Origin: Streptomyces piniterrae
GTDB lineage: Bacteria; Actinomycetota; Actinomycetes; Streptomycetales; Streptomycetaceae
Reading direction: 5' to 3'
NCBI RefSeq assembly: GCF_005048155.1
Contig: NZ_SUMB01000001.1
Span: forward strand, 434,001 to 498,000
Length of the DNA stretch: 64,000 bases
Part shown: piece by piece, positions 61,404 to 64,000 of the stretch
Numbering within the stretch: position 1 is the first letter of the stretch
How the letters are laid out: each line of letters begins with the position of its first letter
The notes under the pieces: model-generated
The model's database searches: none
What the model was told of the DNA's origin: nothing
What the model saw: the letters and a program-made list of their open reading frames with translations, nothing else
Position numbers and translations under genes: made by a program

Positions 61404-62293
61404 TCAGCGGCACAGCAGTGCGGTGTACGCATAGGTTCGTTCCGAGAGAGGTAGTGCGTGCTTGGTTCTCGCTCCGCACTGCGCGCAATCCATCGTGGTG
61501 TGCGCGGGGTGTACCAGGTGCACGGCCCGGCCGTGCTTGCGGCCCATCTCGGCCAGGGCCGCTTTGGTGGCACTGATCGCGGCGTCGGCTGCCTTGCGGG
61601 CCATCGTGGTTTTGGCGAGGAACTTCGGGCGGAAGTCCTCCACCGCCAGGGCATCATGATCGCGGACGACCTTCTTGGCCCACTTGCGGGCGGTGTCCTG
61701 GCGTTGCCGGGCCACCTTCTTGTGCAGCTTCGCGGTCCGCCGCTTCGCTTCACGGTAGCCCTTCGATCCGGGCTTGCCCTTCGCGGGCTTCCGCCTCGCC
61801 ATCATCCGCTGATAGCGGGCAAGCTTCTGCGCTGCCGTCTTCCCGTGCCGGGCGTGCGGAAGGTCGTGGGCGTCGGATGTGGTGGTCGCGGTCTCCTTGA
61901 CGCCCCAGTCGATACCGATCACACGCCCGGTGGTCGGCAGCGGCTCGGTCTCGCCGAAGTCGCGTATCAGCTGCTGCTGTGGCACCGAGGAGCCCTCACG
62001 CAGCCATGCCATGTGCTTGCGGGCCTCGGTCAGCATCTTGTCGAGCTGCGCCGGACCGCACGTGCGCTTGCCGATGCCCTCGGGCCGGGCCTTGTTCCGC
62101 TGGTAGGTCTGCTTCGACTTCGCAACGCATTCGTTCCACACCCTTCCCCAAGCTCTCGGCTCCGCTCGAGCAGGGGAGACCCCATTCACCGATCCCACTC
62201 GCCCATCAGGGCGGTGCGGGCCGTGGACGACACGCGCAGCCGGAACGTCCACCGGGCATGCCCGCCGTCCTCCGTCTTCGCTCGCGTCGTCAT
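61404..62293 (-). pseudogene. tnpB: Decayed TnpB (IS200/IS605-family RNA-guided nuclease) remnant
   Basis: The N-terminus (AKTEDGGHARWTFRLRVSST) at 62186-62293 ends in a stop after GEWDR. A foreign palindrome follows. The frame resumes with WNECVAKSKQTYQRNKA, jumps from QQQLIRDFG straight to TGRVIGIDWGVKETATTTS with about 80 residues missing, and continues through AVEDFRPKFLAKTTMARK and TTMDCAQCGARTKH. It then stops at YTALLCR, losing the second zinc CxxC and the third catalytic Asp. The catalytic Asp and Glu of the first two RuvC motifs remain. No tnpA is present. Not functional. Confidence 0.88.
62141..62184. repeat. REP-like palindrome inserted in tnpB
   Basis: On the minus strand the element begins with tggggtctcccctgctcgag and ends in agcttggggaaggg. 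The outer TCCCC/GGGGA arms and an inner GCTC...GAGC give it dyad symmetry. I recognise closely similar 40-bp palindromes as common intergenic elements in Streptomyces genomes. Here it separates the first 35 codons of tnpB from the rest. Confidence 0.6.
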
Positions 62294-62342
62294 GAGCCTC
62301 AACCTATCCGGGAGGACTGACAGTTGAGCACAAACGATCTTG

Positions 62343-62520
62343 GTGGGCTTGCTTGCCCTGTCGTTGGTGGACGACACCCCCTTGGAGAAGGAAACGGCCG
62401 ACGCTGCCGCACTCACCGTGGCGGAACTGCGGGAAGGGTGGGAGCAGCGGACGCAGGTCGTCTTCGACTGCGCCGCCGGCAGCATCAGACCCTTCGAAGG
62501 CACAAAGCGCAGCGGACCGT
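62343..62520 (+). pseudogene. Possible remnant of an unidentified gene
   Basis: One frame here reads LSLVDDTPLEKETADAAALT and AELREGWEQRTQVVFDCAAG with GC-rich third positions, like real protein sequence. It has no ribosome site, follows directly after the tnpB remnant, and degenerates after about 60 codons, although the frame stays open into copA. I see no family. It may be the tail of a gene cut by the insertion. Confidence 0.3.
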
Positions 62521-62586
62521 CCGGGAACTCACCCGCCCACCGCTCCGACCAACTGACCCCAACCCTTCCGAAACGCTGGAGCGGCG

Positions 62587-62838
62587 ATGTCCTTCTTCCC
62601 GGCCGACCGCCGTCGGTCCGTTCTTCCGCAGACCGCGCAACGGCTGCTGCCCGCACGGTCGGTGATCGGCTTCGCCGGCCTGCTCGTGGTGCTCTTCGCG
62701 CTGTCGTACGCGGCCGGTGCCGCCGCCGGGCCCGTGGCTCCGGGGCTGCACCCCGCCGGTGGGGTCCGCACGGGAGGGGCCGAGCCCGCCGGCGACGGCG
62801 ACATGGGCGGGATGCACGGGATGGGCGGGGCGCGATGA
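62587..62838 (+). CDS. Small Met/His-tailed membrane protein preceding copA
   Basis: The 83-aa protein has one helix (SVIGFAGLLVVLFALSYAAG) in its first half and an extracytoplasmic tail ending in GDMGGMHGMGGAR, a probable Cu(I)-binding Met/His motif. GGAG precedes the ATG. Its stop overlaps the copA start by 4 nt (ATGA), so the two are made together. It may hand copper to or from the ATPase. Confidence 0.78.
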   Translation: MSFFPADRRRSVLPQTAQRLLPARSVIGFAGLLVVLFALSYAAGAAAGPVAPGLHPAGGVRTGGAEPAGDGDMGGMHGMGGAR

Positions 62839-64000
62839 CCACACAACCGCCCGACGCCGCCGCGCCCCCGCTCGTCACCACCCTGACCGTCGGCGGCATG
62901 ACCTGCGCCGCCTGCGTCAACCGGGTCGAGAAGAAGCTCGGCCGCCTCGGCGGCGTAACGGCCACGGTGAATCTGGCGACCGGCCGGGCCCACGTCAGCC
63001 ACCCCCGGGCGGTCTCCGTCGACGACCTCGTCGCCACGGTCGAGGCCGCCGGGTACACGGCGGAGCCCCCCGCACCGGCCCCGGAGCCGGACCCCGAACG
63101 GGCACAGGACGCCGAGCGGGAACCGGATCCGGCTCCGGACGAAGGCGCCCGGCCACCCGCAGAACGCCTCCGCCTGCCGCTCACCGCCCTGCTGTCCCTC
63201 CCCGTCCTGGTCCTTTCCATGGTTCCCGGCTGGCAGTTCCGCGACTGGCAGTGGCTCTGCTTCGCGCTGGCCGCACCGGTCGCGGTCTGGGGCGCCGGCC
63301 CGTTCCACCTCCGCGCGCTACGCGGCCTGCGGCACGGCGCCGCGACCATGGACACCCTGGTCTCCCTCGGCGTCGTCGCGTCGTTCTCCTGGTCCGCGTA
63401 CGCGCTGTTCCTCGGCGGCGCCGGTGCGCCCGGCATGACCATGCCGTTCAGCCTGCTGCCGGCCGCCGGGGACGGGACCGCGCATCTCTACCTCGAAGCC
63501 GCCGTCGGCGTACCGCTGTTCGTGCTGGCCGGCCGCCGGATGGAGGCCAGGGCCCGGCGCGGCACCGGCTCGGCGCTGCGTGCGCTGGCGGAGCTCGCCG
63601 CCAAGGACGTCGCCGTGCGGGTGGACGGCACCGAACGGCTCATCCCGGTGAGCCGGCTGCGCGTCGGCGATCTCTTCCTGGTACGGCCCGGGGAGCGCGT
63701 CGCCACCGACGGCACCGTCACCGAGGGCAGTTCCGCCCTGGACCTCTCGCTGATCACCGGCGAGAGCCGGCCGGTCGAGGTCGGGCCCGGCACGGACGTG
63801 GTCGGCGGCGCGGTCAACTCCGGCGGGCTGCTGGAGATCCGGGCCGGTGCCGTGGGGGCGGACACCCAGCTCGCCCGGATCACCCGGCTCGTCGAGGACG
63901 CCCAGACCGGCAAGACCAGGGCACAGCGCCTCGCCGACGCGGTCGCGGGCGTCTTCGTCCCCGCCGTACTGGCCGTGTCCGTCACCGTCCTGGGCTTCTG
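62835..64000 (+). CDS. copA: CopA-type copper-translocating P1B-ATPase (cut by window edge)
   Basis: The first 388 residues are visible. An N-terminal heavy-metal-associated domain has LTVGGMTCAACVNRVEKKL. An acidic Pro/Glu-rich linker follows (residues about 80-110), then four helices with TMDTLVSLGVVASF in the typical position, and the actuator domain with SLITGESRPVEVG. The CPC metal site and DKTG phosphorylation motif lie beyond the window. The ATG is coupled to the Met-rich small protein. It should export Cu(I). Confidence 0.93.
   Translation, partial: MTTQPPDAAAPPLVTTLTVGGMTCAACVNRVEKKLGRLGGVTATVNLATGRAHVSHPRAVSVDDLVATVEAAGYTAEPPAPAPEPDPERAQDAEREPDPAPDEGARPPAERLRLPLTALLSLPVLVLSMVPGWQFRDWQWLCFALAAPVAVWGAGPFHLRALRGLRHGAATMDTLVSLGVVASFSWSAYALFLGGAGAPGMTMPFSLLPAAGDGTAHLYLEAAVGVPLFVLAGRRMEARARRGTGSALRALAELAAKDVAVRVDGTERLIPVSRLRVGDLFLVRPGERVATDGTVTEGSSALDLSLITGESRPVEVGPGTDVVGGAVNSGGLLEIRAGAVGADTQLARITRLVEDAQTGKTRAQRLADAVAGVFVPAVLAVSVTVLGF

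Noticed and set aside
62324..62665. A 113-codon plus-strand frame between tnpB and copA
   Set aside because: It lacks a ribosome site and family features, and it overlaps both a more protein-like frame and the small Met-rich gene.
1..64000. tRNA, rRNA, phage, CRISPR-Cas or complete insertion sequence
   Set aside because: None was seen on either strand by eye. A tRNA or CRISPR scan would settle this; a hit would overturn the statement.

Overview
The window is high-GC actinomycete DNA, almost certainly from a Streptomyces-type chromosome. Supporting traits are strong third-codon-position GC, many GTG starts, ATGA/GTGA 4-nt gene overlaps, an alpha-lytic-type S1 protease, a DUF574-type methyltransferase, a SpoIIE/HATPase sensor, orphan TetR/LysR regulators and several biosynthetic clusters. 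All 64 kb read as chromosomal. I see no rRNA, tRNA, CRISPR array or phage; the only mobile trace is a decayed tnpB.

Layout. (1) 1-7.0 kb: a polyketide region with a type I PKS (KS-AT visible, cut by the window edge), a UbiA prenyltransferase, a type III PKS, a membrane methyltransferase and an FAD hydroxylase, followed by an orphan winged-helix regulator. (2) 7.6-17.4 kb: an exopolysaccharide region. A five-gene minus-strand operon (DUF2334 deacetylase-like, GH113-like, processive GT2, WecB, secreted LamG-like lipoprotein) faces a TetR regulator, with a second NodB deacetylase, a second GT2 and a GT2 remnant beyond it. (3) 18-33 kb: signalling and housekeeping. A PAS-GGDEF-EAL protein is coupled to a methyltransferase. 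Then come a GH15 enzyme, a PAS/GAF/SpoIIE/HATPase protein, a VOC protein, a chimeric binding-protein-like membrane protein, an S1 protease with unusual low-complexity segments, a Ser/Thr kinase and a TetR protein. (4) 33.8-43 kb: threonine catabolism (tdh-kbl), cyanate detoxification (cynR<>cynT-cynS), a ClC transporter, an RmlD-like reductase and a HhH-PHP protein. (5) 43.8-50.4 kb: a compact peptide-export cassette. A 79-aa double-glycine-leader peptide is followed by an HlyD-type adaptor, a C39-peptidase ABC exporter and a second ABC exporter, the NHLM-type trio, with no recognisable modification enzyme. (6) 50.4-64 kb: an ECF sigma factor, a Met/His-rich membrane protein, an isocyanide operon (MFS, asparagine synthetase-like, P450, PvcA/IsnA-type synthase), a CopZ-like chaperone, a FecBCD-type importer whose binding protein has a Met-rich loop, a decayed tnpB, a Met-rich small membrane protein and a CopA-type P-ATPase running off the window.

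Two parts deserve most attention. The first is the unmodified-looking Gly/Thr/Val/Ser-rich peptide with its own exporters; strong hairpins right behind the peptide gene probably set peptide over transporter expression. The second is the isocyanide operon embedded among copper genes. Isocyanides bind Cu(I), so the arrangement suggests a copper-binding metabolite with dedicated export, uptake and copper homeostasis. The enzyme set (isocyanide synthase, P450, amidotransferase) also fits a tyrosine-derived isocyano-carboxamide.

All domain and family calls come from reading motifs by eye. No database search was run.
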